Assembly: GCA_036734105.1 (NCBI GenBank)
Contig: DAIMZH010000001.1
Coordinates: 1 to 64,000, forward strand
DNA from: Azoarcus_F sp036734105
GTDB lineage: Bacteria; Pseudomonadota; Gammaproteobacteria; Burkholderiales; Rhodocyclaceae
Direction: 5' to 3'
Length of the DNA stretch: 64,000 bases
Shown: piece after piece, positions 63,804 to 64,000 of the stretch
How the letters are laid out: every line of letters starts with the position of its first letter
Position numbering within the stretch: position 1 is the first letter of the stretch
Made by a program: the position numbers and the translations under genes
The notes under the pieces: model-generated
What the model saw: the letters and a program-made list of their open reading frames with translations, nothing else
Told to the model about the DNA's origin: nothing
Database searches by the model: none

Positions 63804-63911
63804 ACCGCCTTGTCACCCTGTGCAAGCAGCCCCGCCGGGGAAGGCCCGGGTCTAGCAAACAGCTTGAGGAGTCATCTACCGCCCGATACGAGCGCACGGA
63901 AACCAATCTGA

Positions 63912-64000
63912 TCATCCGCGCAAGCGATCCAATAATCGGCGTGCTGCCTCACACTGAGACGGGGTACCTTCTGCCAGAATTTCATCGATCAACTCGCGTG
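63912..64000 (-). CDS. fimV: FimV-like protein, C-terminal end (partial)
   Basis: The last 28 codons of a minus-strand gene running off the window: RELIDEILAEGTPSQCEAAR and a short Leu/Arg tail before TGA. The pattern A-R-E-L-(I/L)-x-E-V/I-L-A-E-G is the end of the TPR region of FimV, and fimV is the usual upstream neighbour of truA. FimV is a murein-associated inner-membrane hub for polar assembly and pilus function. Only the C-terminus is visible, so the name rests partly on context. Confidence 0.7.
   Translation of the reverse strand, partial: RELIDEILAEGTPSQCEAARRLLDRLRG

Overview
The window reads as a chromosome segment of a betaproteobacterium (inference from gene order and protein types, not from a marker gene). 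The blocks fimV-truA-trpF-trpB-trpA-accD-folC-dedD-cvpA-purF-metZ, cysS-ppi-ppi-lpxH and pyrG-kdsA-eno-ftsB are typical of that class. Coding density is high and GC looks moderately high. I saw no rRNA, tRNA or CRISPR array. There is one 100-N assembly gap, inside tonB.

Left part (1-14.9 kb): the C-terminal end of an integron-type tyrosine recombinase runs in from outside the window. It is followed by a DUF1415 protein, a methyltransferase, and an isolated AAA ATPase/DUF234 gene with a 19-bp palindrome in its leader. A mixed housekeeping stretch follows: alpha/beta hydrolase, YaeQ, HAD protein, FabI, a kinase-like protein, a divergent FolE-like protein, DUF3301, MazG-like, RlmJ, gamma carbonic anhydrase, Dtd and an NlpC/P60 lipoprotein. 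A Pit phosphate permease in this stretch is frameshifted by an exact 8-bp tandem duplication.

Middle (14.9-30.5 kb): ftsB, eno, kdsA and pyrG, then an alpha/beta hydrolase, dinB, an isochorismatase-like hydrolase and acetoacetyl-CoA synthetase. A thioesterase and ETF-ubiquinone oxidoreductase are divergent around a clean operator-like palindrome. Next come a response-regulator remnant, a periplasmic PepSY-repeat protein, and a convergent PepSY-regulator-sensor kinase operon.

Copper/TonB island (30.1-42.5 kb, minus strand): the first unit is DUF2946, Sco, PCu(A)C, a small periplasmic protein, a Crp/Fnr regulator and a second DUF2946, followed by an OprC-type copper receptor. The second unit is tonB, a second TonB-dependent receptor, a polyferredoxin membrane protein of NosR/CcoG type, exbB and exbD. 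An FNR/DNR-type site (TTGA-N6-TCAA) lies in the first promoter, and the encoded regulator has the matching E-x-x-S-R recognition helix. I read the island as a complete outer-membrane-to-oxidase copper acquisition system with its own energiser and a possible metal reductase; the assignment of the second unit to copper is inference. The tonB-exbD unit is flanked on both sides by related sequence, one copy intact and one decayed.

Right part (42.5-64 kb): purL, bactofilin, a coiled-coil membrane protein and an M23 peptidase on the minus strand. A branched-chain amino-acid-type binding protein lies on the plus strand. cysS (minus) is followed by two cyclophilins and lpxH (plus), and then the long overlapping minus-strand series from metZ back to fimV.
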